In this document: positions 5,265 to 12,825 of the stretch, piece by piece
Layout of the letters: each line of letters opens with the position of its first letter
Position numbering within the stretch: position 1 is the stretch's first letter
Source: a virus
Reading direction: 5' to 3' (one strand)
Length of the DNA stretch: 26,239 nucleotides
Virus record (IMG/VR): IMGVR_UViG_3300032893_000252
Coordinates: 1-26,239 of that record
The notes under the pieces: generated by a model
What the model was told of the DNA's origin: nothing
Database searches by the model: none
What the model saw: the letters and a program-made list of their open reading frames with translations, nothing else
Translations under genes and position numbers: made by a program

Positions 5265-5534
5265 ATGGAACGTGAATCAGACTGGCGTTGCATTTGTAAA
5301 CACTGGTGTAGATCTGAAACCCAACAGTGCTTAAAGTGCAAAAGACTACGACCACGACGCATCATCACCAGGCGATCCCTCAGAATCAAACGCCTCGAAG
5401 CTATCAATCAACGCTGCCTCATCAGAAATGGCATTGAACCGCGGCCTGACTACCAGAAGAAAGCCGTGCCAGAACATTCCAGAACTGGCGCGCGCACCGA
5501 CGCGCTGCCTGCAGCTGACTCAATCGATGGCTGA
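5265..5534 (+). CDS. possible Cys-rich basic small protein
   Basis: An 89-aa frame from the ATG at 5265 (MERESDWRCICKHWCRSETQ). The N-terminal half has CIC, then a single C, then CLKC, a possible zinc knuckle followed by a very basic stretch (RLRPRRIITRRSLRIKR). No ribosome site is visible, but the region before it is A-rich and a weak hairpin with a T tract follows at 5563-5584. The minus strand is also open here but gives a less protein-like sequence. Tentative. Confidence 0.4.
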   Translation: MERESDWRCICKHWCRSETQQCLKCKRLRPRRIITRRSLRIKRLEAINQRCLIRNGIEPRPDYQKKAVPEHSRTGARTDALPAADSIDG

Positions 5535-5562
5535 GCACTAGAGCGAAGTGTACATGCTAATC

Positions 5563-5584
5563 AGGCCCATTTCAAGGCCTTTTT
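5563..5584 (+). terminator. weak rho-independent terminator
   Basis: AGGCC (5563-5567), an eight-base loop, GGCCT (5576-5580), then more T. The stem is only five base pairs, so the call is low confidence. It would close the 5265-5534 gene. Confidence 0.35.
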
Positions 5585-5872
5585 CCTCGATCTCGAGACG
5601 CATTGCAAACAAAGCCACTTACAGCACAATTAGTTTACATAATCTCCAATTCTCGGAAGCTGGCTATGAGCGCACCAGGCGCAGAGATGGTCAGTCGGCG
5701 GAGGGTCAGTCAGTCGGCTGGCCGCCGATCGCACCAAGAGCGTTTTCTACGCTTAGAATCATAGCTTTAATACTGCTGATTCATTGTTTCAGGGGTACCG
5801 GGAGGGGCTTGCCGGCGCCGCGCTGGTCCTACATATCTCTCAAAAAAAATGCTTAGGGTGTAAATGTAAACA
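5585..5872. other. intergenic region, no supported gene
   Basis: The plus-strand open frame across this stretch (from 5548) has no ribosome site and a composition unlike a protein. A short GTCAGTCGG repeat lies near 5690-5720, and an A-rich run precedes TGTAAATGTAAACATTG, two direct TGTAAA units just upstream of the promoter at 5873. These could bind a regulator. Nothing else is seen. Confidence 0.5.
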
Positions 5873-5900
5873 TTGACTTTGATGGATATGGTGGTAGGAT
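5873..5900 (+). promoter_or_regulatory. sigma70-type promoter for the muramidase gene
   Basis: TTGACT (5873-5878) and TAGGAT (5895-5900) with a 16-bp spacer. The transcript would start near 5907, placing AAAGGAG (5910-5916) in a short leader before the ATG at 5926. Confidence 0.55.
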
Positions 5901-5925
5901 GTTAAGTAGAAAGGAGTTAGACTGT

Positions 5926-6354
5926 ATGAAGCCAAGGCATCCAGTGGAGTTGTTGGCGTGTGCGATTGCGTGTCAGGAGGGATGGTTTGTGCCTGGGACG
6001 GTGCCTGTTACGCATAACAATCCAGGGGATTTGAAGTACGCGGGGCAGAGGGGAGCGACGGGGAATACGGGGGCGATTGCTTCGTTTGCGAGCGTACCGT
6101 TGGGGATAACTGCTTTGTTTCGGCAGATTTGGTTGCAGGCGTCGATGGGACAGACGGTGCGGCAGATCATAGAGGCATGGGCTCCGGTTACGGAGAACGA
6201 TACGGAGAAGTACGTGGAGAATGTGCTGGCGTGGACGGGGTTGCCGGGGGATGTGGTGGTGCTGGAGTTGTTGCCGCCGCTGGTGGATTTGAGGACGTTC
6301 GTGAACACAGATCCAGATGCGGGCAGGATGGAGTACGAGACAGGGGTGAAGTGA
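5926..6354 (+). CDS. lysozyme-like muramidase / lytic transglycosylase
   Basis: A 142-aa protein. ACQEGWFVPGTVP (with Glu18 as likely catalytic acid), THNNPGDLKY (residues 29-37), a Gly-rich FASVPLGITALFRQI segment and TVRQIIEAWAPVTENDT followed by KYVENV match the small lysozyme-fold proteins of phages ('NNPGNL ... wAP..eN.t..Y', as in the P5-like virion lysozymes). It would cut peptidoglycan during entry or lysis. There is no signal peptide, so it is either virion-borne or needs a holin, and none is seen nearby. ATG 5926 is chosen over the upstream ATG 5899 because AAAGGAG lies nine bases before it. Codons are strongly G-ending, unlike the neighbours. Confidence 0.75.
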   Translation: MKPRHPVELLACAIACQEGWFVPGTVPVTHNNPGDLKYAGQRGATGNTGAIASFASVPLGITALFRQIWLQASMGQTVRQIIEAWAPVTENDTEKYVENVLAWTGLPGDVVVLELLPPLVDLRTFVNTDPDAGRMEYETGVK

Positions 6355-6355
6355 C

Positions 6356-6421
6356 CGTTTAACGAAAATGGTTGCTTCGTTTAACGAAAAAGGGTATGTT
6401 GTTAAACGGAGGCGTTAAACG
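6356..6421 (+). promoter_or_regulatory. four CGTT(T/A)AACG operator boxes
   Basis: Near-identical 9-bp boxes begin at 6356, 6378, 6400 and 6413 (the third is TGTTAAACG). Spacings are 22, 22 and 13 bp, so the first three lie on one face of the helix. The first two are followed by AAAA. The GGAGG ribosome site (6408-6412) sits between boxes 3 and 4, and box 4 touches the ATG at 6422. This is a textbook position for autoregulation by the ribbon-helix-helix protein that follows. Confidence 0.75.
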
Positions 6422-6850
6422 ATGGCGAAGCAGAGGATTATCGGAGTGAGGGTAGACGAGGAGCAGAGTGCTCAGTTCGAGCGGGCGGCGAAGGCCGTAG
6501 GGAAGTCGGTATCGGAGTGGATGAGGGGATTAGGGGCGCGGGAGATTGCGCCACCCGATGAGTACGAAGTATCTCCGGTCCTGGAGCACGCTGCGAAAGC
6601 GGAGCCGGGATTCGGAAAGAGCGTGACGGAGTTTCTGCTGGAGAAAGAAGAAACAATACGGGTTCCAGGTTCAGGTGGGCTAACGGGCGTATACGTCACA
6701 GAACCAGACAGCGCTGAAGAACAGTGCCTCAGAGTATTCGGAGAGTTCGCCGTTCTTAAGCAAGCTCCTAAGTACATTCCGAAGTGGGCGCAAATGACCT
6801 GGGAACAGCGCTACGAGGCTCTTAAGTCACGGAAAGAGGCAGAGGCTTGA
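6422..6850 (+). CDS. ribbon-helix-helix (CopG/Arc-type) DNA-binding protein
   Basis: A 142-aa protein. Residues 4-42 form a ribbon-helix-helix motif: a strand RIIGVRVDEEQ, helix SAQFERAAKAVG, the turn K-S, and helix VSEWMRGLGAR. Residues 43-142 are an acidic tail with a Trp-rich end (YIPKWAQMTWEQRYEAL), perhaps for oligomerisation. These proteins bind repeated short operators as dimers, and four such boxes lie directly upstream, so it is probably an autorepressor that also controls a neighbour. A partition-type role is possible but no ParA is visible. ATG 6422 follows GGAGG by nine bases. Confidence 0.75.
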   Translation: MAKQRIIGVRVDEEQSAQFERAAKAVGKSVSEWMRGLGAREIAPPDEYEVSPVLEHAAKAEPGFGKSVTEFLLEKEETIRVPGSGGLTGVYVTEPDSAEEQCLRVFGEFAVLKQAPKYIPKWAQMTWEQRYEALKSRKEAEA

Positions 6851-6930
6851 CGAAACCATCAATGCCTAGTAGATTGAAAACAGGGAAACAAACGGGGCGG
6901 ATCGTTCCCAGTCCGCTTACCGTTTCAGAC

Positions 6931-6964
6931 AAAGAGCCGCGCTCGGAAGGCAGCGGCTCTTTTC
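6931..6964. terminator. bidirectional rho-independent terminator
   Basis: AGAGCCGC (6933-6940) pairs with GCGGCTCT (6953-6960) over a 12-base loop, with TTTT on the right and AAA on the left. It lies between the converging ribbon-helix-helix gene and the portal gene and can serve both. Confidence 0.8.
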
Positions 6965-6966
6965 GT

Positions 6967-8913
6967 TTAGCTTGTCTGAATGGTCGGGCCTTCGGCGTTT
7001 TGGCCCATCGTGGGCGGCGCCGAGTCGGTGGCTTTTCGTCCTTGAGCGTTGGCGATCATCCCGATCCCTAGCGCCTGCTGCAACTTCAACCGGGAGATTT
7101 CATCATCCGGAATCGCTAGGTCGGGCGGCGCGAAGTTCTGTACGCCCATCTTGTCAAGTAACGTAAACACCGAGACATAGCCCATCTTAGCTAACAGGAA
7201 GTACTTCATGAGTTCCTGCTGCGCCGCGGAGTTCAACAAACTGGACGGGTCAAACTTGCACTCAGCCGCCAGCAGCATTGCCTTGCATCGTTCATAGGGC
7301 TGACGCGGAAGGTCCGCGAAGGCGTCCTCGGTGGCCGCGATGTCTCCGGGACTCCCATCTGGAACGTCGTCTGGAACCATCGTGTTCGGGTCGTAATCGA
7401 AATCTTCGTTGGTCGCTCCCATTGGGCCGAACTGCGCGAGACGCTTGGTGAGCGAATCGAACTCCATCGAGTCATAGAGGTACTGCATCGCAAACTCAGT
7501 ATAGAACTGCTCAAGGATGCGCGAGCGCAGACGGATGCCGGGCGTCATGGCCTTCATGAGCGTGTCAATGGTATCGTCGGAGGGAATCTGCGCGAGTCCC
7601 GCCATCGCCGAAGGATCGGCGGTGCCGGCGAGTTTCTGCATTGTCTCCATGTCGAACTTGATGACTTCCCAGATCAACTGGTCAAGAGGAGGGGGATTGA
7701 CGACGTTCAGGCCCTTTCCAGAGGCGAGGTTGGTTTTAATCTTATAGCCCGGCGCGCGGGAGTCGAATTTGTTCAGTTCCGCTTTTGAGACGTTGCGGTC
7801 TGCAATGACTCCGGGCTGCGCGACCTGTTGGGAATGATCGTCGATCACCCGCAGATTCATGTTGATCGAATGCTGTAGGGGAAGGCAATCCCAGAGCGGG
7901 GCCTTTCCGAACCAGGAGCCAGGCCAGGGATTCAATGTCAGCTTAATGAGAGGGAACTGCCCGTGCCAGTACGGAGAAGGTCCATCGTAGCCAAGAACCC
8001 CGTTCGCCCAGACGATCAGCCGTCCAAAGGGATAGAGAGGCTTATCCTTCGGGACAGCGTAGGACCAAGGGGTTAAAGGCTTTCCATCCTCCCATTTGCC
8101 CATGTATACGGTTTTCCCGGTTTTGTTCATCCGTCCGTCTTTGAGATACATCGTATTGACGAAGATTGTCGGGGTAAAGGGAATCTTGGCGTCTGCCTTG
8201 GACCGCTTTGACAGTGGCCCTCCGACCTGTCCGGGTCCGTCGATGATGCGTGTCAGCCATCCAAACATCCCTGTTCCTGGAGTAGATGCGATCGGCTTAA
8301 CGACCTTGTTGAACTCCTGCTTGAACCACTCTGGGGTTCTGGCCTGACGGATGATGACGCCGGCCGACTCTTGAACCGTATGGTAGGAAATCGGATCGAT
8401 GGGGAAAACGTTTCTGGGATCAGGCGATTCGACTACCATGTCGTCCAGGCGGCGCGAGTAATGAAGATGAGCGTATCCCGTACCGGCAACGGTGTAATAG
8501 CGGATCACGTCTCCGATACGAAGCGCAATCTGCCGGTCGGCGTACCATCGTTCCGCCCGCTTGTTGGACAAACGGAACTGCGCCTGATATTTGGGATTCT
8601 GTGTCGAGTAGTTCCAGAAGTACCGGGTATCGGTCAATTCCGCGGTCAGGTCCTCGGCAATCTTGGAAACGAGGTTTACCCGCGTCTGGGAATAGTGACG
8701 CGCGTTCGGATAGTAGGAAACCTCTGTGGACTTCTCATAATGGAAGATTTCGTTTAAAGCCTTGTCAATCTTGTCATAGCCAACCTGGGACTCGACGAAC
8801 CGGATTCCCCGTCTGAGCCGCTCCTCGCACCATTCCAGGATATCGTAATCCCTGGTTCCCGCTTCCGCTTCGTCAACGGTGGCCGGCGGCAGATCAAGGT
8901 AGTCATCGTTCAT
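6967..8913 (-). CDS. phage portal protein
   Basis: A 648-aa protein, usual portal size. Features: an acidic N-terminus; NLVSKIAEDLTAELTDTRYF (about 80-100); SPDPRNVFPIDP; a middle beta region with GRLIVWANGVLGYDG and FPLIKLTLNPWPGSWFG; the stem-like 'LQHSINMNLRVIDDH' helix; and a long C-terminal clip/crown with PDDEISRLKLQQALG. These are hallmarks of portals that form the dodecameric DNA channel at the capsid vertex. Terminase lies upstream in the same operon. It is the last gene before the bidirectional terminator; the capsid protein expected next is absent. The start at 8913 has no strong ribosome site. Family assigned by eye. Confidence 0.85.
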   Translation of the reverse strand: MNDDYLDLPPATVDEAEAGTRDYDILEWCEERLRRGIRFVESQVGYDKIDKALNEIFHYEKSTEVSYYPNARHYSQTRVNLVSKIAEDLTAELTDTRYFWNYSTQNPKYQAQFRLSNKRAERWYADRQIALRIGDVIRYYTVAGTGYAHLHYSRRLDDMVVESPDPRNVFPIDPISYHTVQESAGVIIRQARTPEWFKQEFNKVVKPIASTPGTGMFGWLTRIIDGPGQVGGPLSKRSKADAKIPFTPTIFVNTMYLKDGRMNKTGKTVYMGKWEDGKPLTPWSYAVPKDKPLYPFGRLIVWANGVLGYDGPSPYWHGQFPLIKLTLNPWPGSWFGKAPLWDCLPLQHSINMNLRVIDDHSQQVAQPGVIADRNVSKAELNKFDSRAPGYKIKTNLASGKGLNVVNPPPLDQLIWEVIKFDMETMQKLAGTADPSAMAGLAQIPSDDTIDTLMKAMTPGIRLRSRILEQFYTEFAMQYLYDSMEFDSLTKRLAQFGPMGATNEDFDYDPNTMVPDDVPDGSPGDIAATEDAFADLPRQPYERCKAMLLAAECKFDPSSLLNSAAQQELMKYFLLAKMGYVSVFTLLDKMGVQNFAPPDLAIPDDEISRLKLQQALGIGMIANAQGRKATDSAPPTMGQNAEGPTIQTS

Positions 8914-8943
8914 GGATTCAGTCTACGGCATTCCCGAGGGAAC

Positions 8944-9402
8944 TTAAATGGGTGCCGGTATATTGAACTTGATCGGATCGGGAAGACTGCTTTCCGTCCA
9001 GGGACCGGATGCCGCTCCCTCCGCCACGTCGAGCGCGAGTTTTTCGAGAACTTCCTTGGGAGCGCGGGGAAGTTCTGGTTCCCGGTAGGCCATTTCTTCA
9101 TTCCCCGAAACGAAGTTGGAAGCCTCGTGAACGAGTCCCGTCTCTTTCTCGAACTTCGACATGGACATGATCTCAACGCGCTCAAATCCCTGGCGGGCAT
9201 AAACCTCTGGCATCGGTTGATCGTTTCGCATTGGCGTCCTGCGTTCTCCCGTGACAGGATGAACATAGACAACCGCTCGCTCTGACGAGTGAACCTGCGC
9301 CCGCCTCTCAAAGCGTGTATGATAGCACTGCGAACACTGATTCCCTGATTCGTTCTTGTGGCCGTTGCCGCAGATCCAGAATTGGAAAGTTTCTCTCCGC
9401 AT
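8944..9402 (-). CDS. zinc-ribbon phage protein next to portal
   Basis: A 152-aa protein. The N-terminus contains FWICGNGHKNESGNQCSQCY: Cys/His ligands of a zinc ribbon. The middle is charged, with VVYVHPVTGERRTPMRNDQP, an 'ARQGFERVEIMS' segment and a Pro-rich end. The ATG at 9402 directly follows the TAG of the 73-aa gene (TAGATG), so it is coupled. Small ribbon proteins between terminase and portal are common in phages; the role is unknown (assembly or regulation). Confidence 0.7.
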   Translation of the reverse strand: MRRETFQFWICGNGHKNESGNQCSQCYHTRFERRAQVHSSERAVVYVHPVTGERRTPMRNDQPMPEVYARQGFERVEIMSMSKFEKETGLVHEASNFVSGNEEMAYREPELPRAPKEVLEKLALDVAEGAASGPWTESSLPDPIKFNIPAPI

Positions 9403-9624
9403 CTACCATACCGCTCCCTCAAGCGCCGGCCTGAGAACATCCTGCCAGAAGTAATCAGCCGGGTCCTGTCTTCCTGCACAGCGGCTTAGGTGGCGCTTGG
9501 CTGTGTTCGGATCTACCCTGACATGAAGAATCAGAGATCCGTCAGGCTCTTTCTCTACTGCGCAGTTCAGGCCCGAGGATAGCGTGACTCTCGGTGTCGA
9601 AGGTTTCTTGGTTCCGTCCGTCAT
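9403..9624 (-). CDS. small hypothetical protein (73 aa)
   Basis: Starts at the ATG at 9624 (MTDGTKKPSTPRVTLSSGLN), with a strand-rich middle (GSLILHVRVDPNT) and a helical Cys-containing end (RHLSRCAGRQDPADYFWQDV). It sits 31 bases after the terminase nuclease frame and is coupled to the zinc-ribbon gene by TAGATG. The family is not recognised. No clear ribosome site. Confidence 0.6.
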   Translation of the reverse strand: MTDGTKKPSTPRVTLSSGLNCAVEKEPDGSLILHVRVDPNTAKRHLSRCAGRQDPADYFWQDVLRPALEGAVW

Positions 9625-9655
9625 GGTTTAACACTACAACGTTGATTTCCTAACG

Positions 9656-10579
9656 TCAAGACTCGTCCCAGAAATCCGTTACGGTGGAGCGCCAGTCCTG
9701 GAACGACGGAATCGACTCTCCTAGAACCGGTGCGTAGCGCTGGTAGTCAATGTGAGGAACGCTCGTGACGATATCGGAAGTGCGCTCCGGATTCATGTCC
9801 CACTTGTGTCCTCCCCAAAAACAAAGGTTCGCCGCCATGAACAGATCATCATGATAGCCATAGGCAGCACGCGCCCGCATCTTGTCCAGATCGATTTCTG
9901 CATTCGCGTATTCGGATTTCAGCCATTTTGATCGGATGAGCGCATTCGACTGCATCAGGTGGCGCCGAGCCCTATACCACAGCAGTTTCATCGATTCGCG
10001 CGAGGACCACCAACCTAAACGATTCGTCTCCTCCGCGACATCCGTGATATACTCCCAATGCCATAGATTTCCGTATCCCAAACGGAGGAGTTCCTGGGTC
10101 GCCATCATCCCGCAACCAGGCCATGCTTCCCAAATCAATTGGCACTGATCCTCATCCTTGCCGGCATAGATCCGGCCCAACGTATTCGCCACTCGCGCGA
10201 TTTCGACGGCATCGCAGGGTGCGAAGTATTCCGCGACCTGTACATCCCGGTAGTGAATCTTCTGCCGATCCGTCGTCGGATCGATCTCTGGAACTCTTCG
10301 CCCCTTGAGGTCGGTGGTCCATAGTTTTTCTTCAAGGGCATCAACGGCAAAGATTTCAATGGCTCCGTTATCCGTCTTCTTCTGGTTGTCGGTGCGAATC
10401 GCTCTTGTCCATCCCGTAATCCCCTCGGCGGTGTCCATGCCCATGATATAGGTGAGTTTGGGATTCGGAGGTTCCCACATCAGCAAGAGTCCGCGAGGAT
10501 CGTCGAGCGCTTCGTCCCTCGATTCCCGGCATGGTTCTACCTTGGAACCGGAAACGTAAAACGCTTCGGGGAATTTCAC
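9656..10579 (-). CDS. terminase large subunit, nuclease part (split gene)
   Basis: 307 aa if started at the GTG at 10579. It carries the RNase H-like nuclease of a large terminase: YIMGMDTAEG (first Asp), LIWEAWPGCG (acidic residue on the next strand) and the late YGYHDDLFMAANLCFWGG (paired Asp, residues about 244-245). It cuts concatemeric DNA during packaging. The GTG overlaps the stop of the ATPase frame as GTGA and is preceded by GGAGG seven bases upstream, so it can be translated by re-initiation. An alternative GTG at 10603 gives eight more residues. Continuity of sequence with the upstream frame shows that the two were once one gene. Confidence 0.8.
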   Translation of the reverse strand: MKFPEAFYVSGSKVEPCRESRDEALDDPRGLLLMWEPPNPKLTYIMGMDTAEGITGWTRAIRTDNQKKTDNGAIEIFAVDALEEKLWTTDLKGRRVPEIDPTTDRQKIHYRDVQVAEYFAPCDAVEIARVANTLGRIYAGKDEDQCQLIWEAWPGCGMMATQELLRLGYGNLWHWEYITDVAEETNRLGWWSSRESMKLLWYRARRHLMQSNALIRSKWLKSEYANAEIDLDKMRARAAYGYHDDLFMAANLCFWGGHKWDMNPERTSDIVTSVPHIDYQRYAPVLGESIPSFQDWRSTVTDFWDES

Positions 10580-11826
10580 CCTGCCGCCTCCACTTCGTAA
10601 CACATAGGATCACGGAGATCGAGTTCCATCTTCTCCAGGAGTTCGACGGGCAACGCTCCTTGACTCCAGTTGACGAAGGACTGTTCTGGAGTCGCCGGAT
10701 AGGAAGCAAGGAAAGAAGCGAGTTTATCGTCGCGGCTGTATTTGGCTCTTTCGGTCTGCCACCAGTAGAGTTGCGCCTTTGAAGGATGAATGGTCATTCC
10801 CTCGCAGAACTCAGGAGAGGTTCTCTCGATCAGATGGAGATGCTCGACCGTATGCTCATCCGGTTCCCATCCCTCGGGAGCATTTGCTCGGTACTTGAGC
10901 CGGTTCATGTACCACGGAACAAAAATGTAGATCCAGGATTCGTAGCCCGTTAGTTTCTTGCGGCAAGCCTCTGTGACTTCTTGCCAGTAATTTCCCTTTC
11001 CGGCCGAAGTCGCTTCCTGGACGTGCAGCGTCATTCTTCCCTTGGGAAGCGCGGGCGCGAACGAGAATCCGATCTGATGCGGAGAAGCCCACATGGAAAC
11101 CTCGGTGAGATGAGATACGTCACATTGGGTTCCCACGGCAATCCAGGTCTTCTGATTCTCAGGCTGGTAGCGAAGCCGCGAGGAGATCGGAGAAGGAAAC
11201 CCGATTTCCTGATCTTTCACGTCAGGATAAATTTCTCCAGGATGAAGCCAGAATGGAAGATGATCGAGCGTGATCTTGTCGCGCTTATACAGTTCTCCGC
11301 ATCCGTCTGGATCAAGTGCTCCCGCAAAGGCTCTGGTTCCCGGCCAGAGTAACATCCGGTGAAGCGTCAACGCCCGGATCAGGGAAGTGAACGCGACCTG
11401 CCGGCACTTGTGTGCGTAGGCCCGGATTCCCTCCGTGTGCTTGAACTGAATCCACTCCTGATGGACCGCTTCCTCGCGTCTCCCGATAGCCCGAAGAAAC
11501 GCCCGCTGCGATTCAAGAAGTTTTGAAACACCGATTCCCGAGTCCGTGCCCACGCCTGGATCACGCTCGACCGAATGATAGCGAACCGCATAGTATTCAA
11601 AATCGAGCTTACACATCGCCCGCTCTGACTCTATGAACGCGCGTTCCTCGTCGAGCAAAGGCCGTTGTAATTGTCCATCGGGAAGTAGTTCACCCTTGGG
11701 GGAATACCGGAGATCGTTCAGCCGCTTTGATATTTCGATGGATTCATCCCGGGGTCGCCGTCTGATCGGAATGCCCGCTTTCCTCGCTTGGGCGATACGC
11801 TTCTCAATGATGTTCGGAGAGTACAT
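10576..11826 (-). CDS. terminase large subunit, ATPase part (split gene)
   Basis: 416 aa. In order: a basic N-terminal region; DFEYYAVRYHSV (adenine-side region, about 75-87); a Walker A-like HKCRQVAFTSLI (about 139-150, with Ala where the family usually has Gly); a Walker B-like HLTEVSMW (239-246, Glu242 likely catalytic); HVQEATSAGKGNYW as coupling motif; and a 'YPATPEQSFV' segment (376-385). It powers DNA translocation into the capsid. The frame ends in EVEAAG, immediately before the nuclease frame. A full large terminase is 500-750 aa, which matches the sum of the two parts. Its ATG follows the TAG of the membrane micro-gene (TAGATG). Confidence 0.8.
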   Translation of the reverse strand: MYSPNIIEKRIAQARKAGIPIRRRPRDESIEISKRLNDLRYSPKGELLPDGQLQRPLLDEERAFIESERAMCKLDFEYYAVRYHSVERDPGVGTDSGIGVSKLLESQRAFLRAIGRREEAVHQEWIQFKHTEGIRAYAHKCRQVAFTSLIRALTLHRMLLWPGTRAFAGALDPDGCGELYKRDKITLDHLPFWLHPGEIYPDVKDQEIGFPSPISSRLRYQPENQKTWIAVGTQCDVSHLTEVSMWASPHQIGFSFAPALPKGRMTLHVQEATSAGKGNYWQEVTEACRKKLTGYESWIYIFVPWYMNRLKYRANAPEGWEPDEHTVEHLHLIERTSPEFCEGMTIHPSKAQLYWWQTERAKYSRDDKLASFLASYPATPEQSFVNWSQGALPVELLEKMELDLRDPMCYEVEAAG

Positions 11827-11898
11827 CTACTTTCTGGTCCTGACGATATACACGACCAGAGCAACGCAGGCGAGAATCAGGATGATGTCGGAAATCAT
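11827..11898 (-). CDS. 23-aa single-helix membrane micro-protein
   Basis: Sequence MISDIILILACVALVVYIVR plus TRK: one hydrophobic helix with a basic C-terminus. The ATG at 11898 overlaps the upstream stop as ATGA and has GAGG seven bases upstream; the TAG touches the ATG of the terminase (TAGATG). The tight coupling on both sides and a good ribosome site argue that it is translated. Role unknown; a holin-like or membrane-tethering peptide is possible. Confidence 0.6.
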   Translation of the reverse strand: MISDIILILACVALVVYIVRTRK

Positions 11899-12146
11899 TC
11901 TTCTACCTCATTCAACCATTCTTCGAGAACACTCGGCTTCTTCGGAGTATCTCCCATATAGGAAATCTCCGTATCGGTCTTCGAGGGCATCTCTGTAAGA
12001 CGGATGATCGGAGCAGGATTTCCCAGATGGTCTTTTCGTTCGGACAGTTCCAGTTCATAAAGTTCGCGGATAATCCGTAGTTCCTCTGCAATGACGGAGA
12101 AAGGCGCGAGCAGTTCCTTGAGACGCTGATAGATTCTAGGAATCAT
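11895..12146 (-). CDS. small hypothetical protein (83 aa)
   Basis: Starts MIPRIYQRLKELLAPFSVIA, a helix-rich protein continuing with EELRIIRELYELELSERKDH (probable coiled coil) and an acidic end (EEWLNEVEE). The start overlaps the end of the small-terminase-like gene by 11 bases and the stop overlaps the micro-protein ATG. The family is not recognised; an assembly or terminase-accessory role is suggested only by its place. Confidence 0.65.
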   Translation of the reverse strand: MIPRIYQRLKELLAPFSVIAEELRIIRELYELELSERKDHLGNPAPIIRLTEMPSKTDTEISYMGDTPKKPSVLEEWLNEVEE

Positions 12147-12789
12147 GATCTACATCCACCGTGATTGCATCCAGTCTGCGGATGGCGCTTGGCAATGCCT
12201 GACCGCCAAAGTTCTGGATGATGGCGATGCCCGCGCCTTTCTTGTTGATGAGTCCTGCCATTTCCAGGGACTTGGATCGTGACGAATCATCTCCGGGCGT
12301 CCTGACGAATCCCTTGGCCCGGCAGACCGGACAATCCCTGATCCACCCCTCACCCATTGGACGATAGCCTGGAGTTTCCGGTGGAAGATCCTTGACGGCT
12401 GCGATCCAGGTCAGACCATCGCAGCGGTGGCACGCGACGAACTTTGAACGTGCGTCCTCAAGCGTATCCTGAACAATGGCGGGAGAATGGGTTTGCACAA
12501 TTGCGATCGCCCGTTGATTGGAAGCTCGCGAGAACCACTCCATGAACTCATCGAGCGGAATGTTGCAGGACTTGGCGATGGTTTGCAGTTTGGTTCCCGG
12601 CTGAGTTGGATCACTCATCCTTTCAAGGAATGCTCGGAATCTCGGGTCGGGAGACGAAGCCAGGGCTAAGCGAACCTCTTCGCGTTGCGGGTCGATGTGC
12701 TTTAAATACTCCTCGTACTCTTTGTCTTTATAGCCATTAACCCTGGCCGGCACGGTTCCGCGTAACTTCTCCTTGATGGTTCGCCGCAT
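12136..12789 (-). CDS. terminase small subunit-like protein with zinc-ribbon
   Basis: 217 aa. The N-terminus is basic (MRRTIKEKLRGTVPARVNGY). Residues 75-110 contain a helix-turn-helix-like segment (KLQTIAKSCNIPLDEFMEWF), as in small terminases that recognise the packaging site. Residues about 137-180 hold CHRC and, after a 30-residue loop, CPVC, a zinc ribbon. It is the first gene of the packaging operon, directly upstream of the large-terminase cluster, which supports the call. ATG 12789 has AGGA seven bases upstream. A transcription factor is the main alternative. Confidence 0.55.
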   Translation of the reverse strand: MRRTIKEKLRGTVPARVNGYKDKEYEEYLKHIDPQREEVRLALASSPDPRFRAFLERMSDPTQPGTKLQTIAKSCNIPLDEFMEWFSRASNQRAIAIVQTHSPAIVQDTLEDARSKFVACHRCDGLTWIAAVKDLPPETPGYRPMGEGWIRDCPVCRAKGFVRTPGDDSSRSKSLEMAGLINKKGAGIAIIQNFGGQALPSAIRRLDAITVDVDHDS

Positions 12790-12806
12790 CTTTCCGTCCT
12801 GCGGGT

Positions 12807-12819
12807 ATTATGCCATAAT
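12807..12819. promoter_or_regulatory. divergent promoter core / palindrome
   Basis: ATTATGCCATAAT is a perfect inverted repeat with a one-base centre and gives a CATAAT -10 element on both strands. Leftward, the start would fall near 12800, eleven bases before the ATG at 12789. Rightward, it would fall at about 12826, the ATG itself, implying a leaderless mRNA; no ribosome site exists before that ATG. The -35 regions are poor, so an activator or phage factor may be needed. Confidence 0.5.
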
Positions 12820-12825
12820 CCTCTC

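Noticed and set aside
5548-5856. 102-aa plus-strand frame
   Set aside because: No ribosome site, weak composition, and it crosses the weak terminator near 5563.
6847-7071. 74-aa plus-strand frame after the ribbon-helix-helix gene
   Set aside because: It starts at TTG, crosses the strong terminator at 6931-6964 and becomes antisense to the portal gene.
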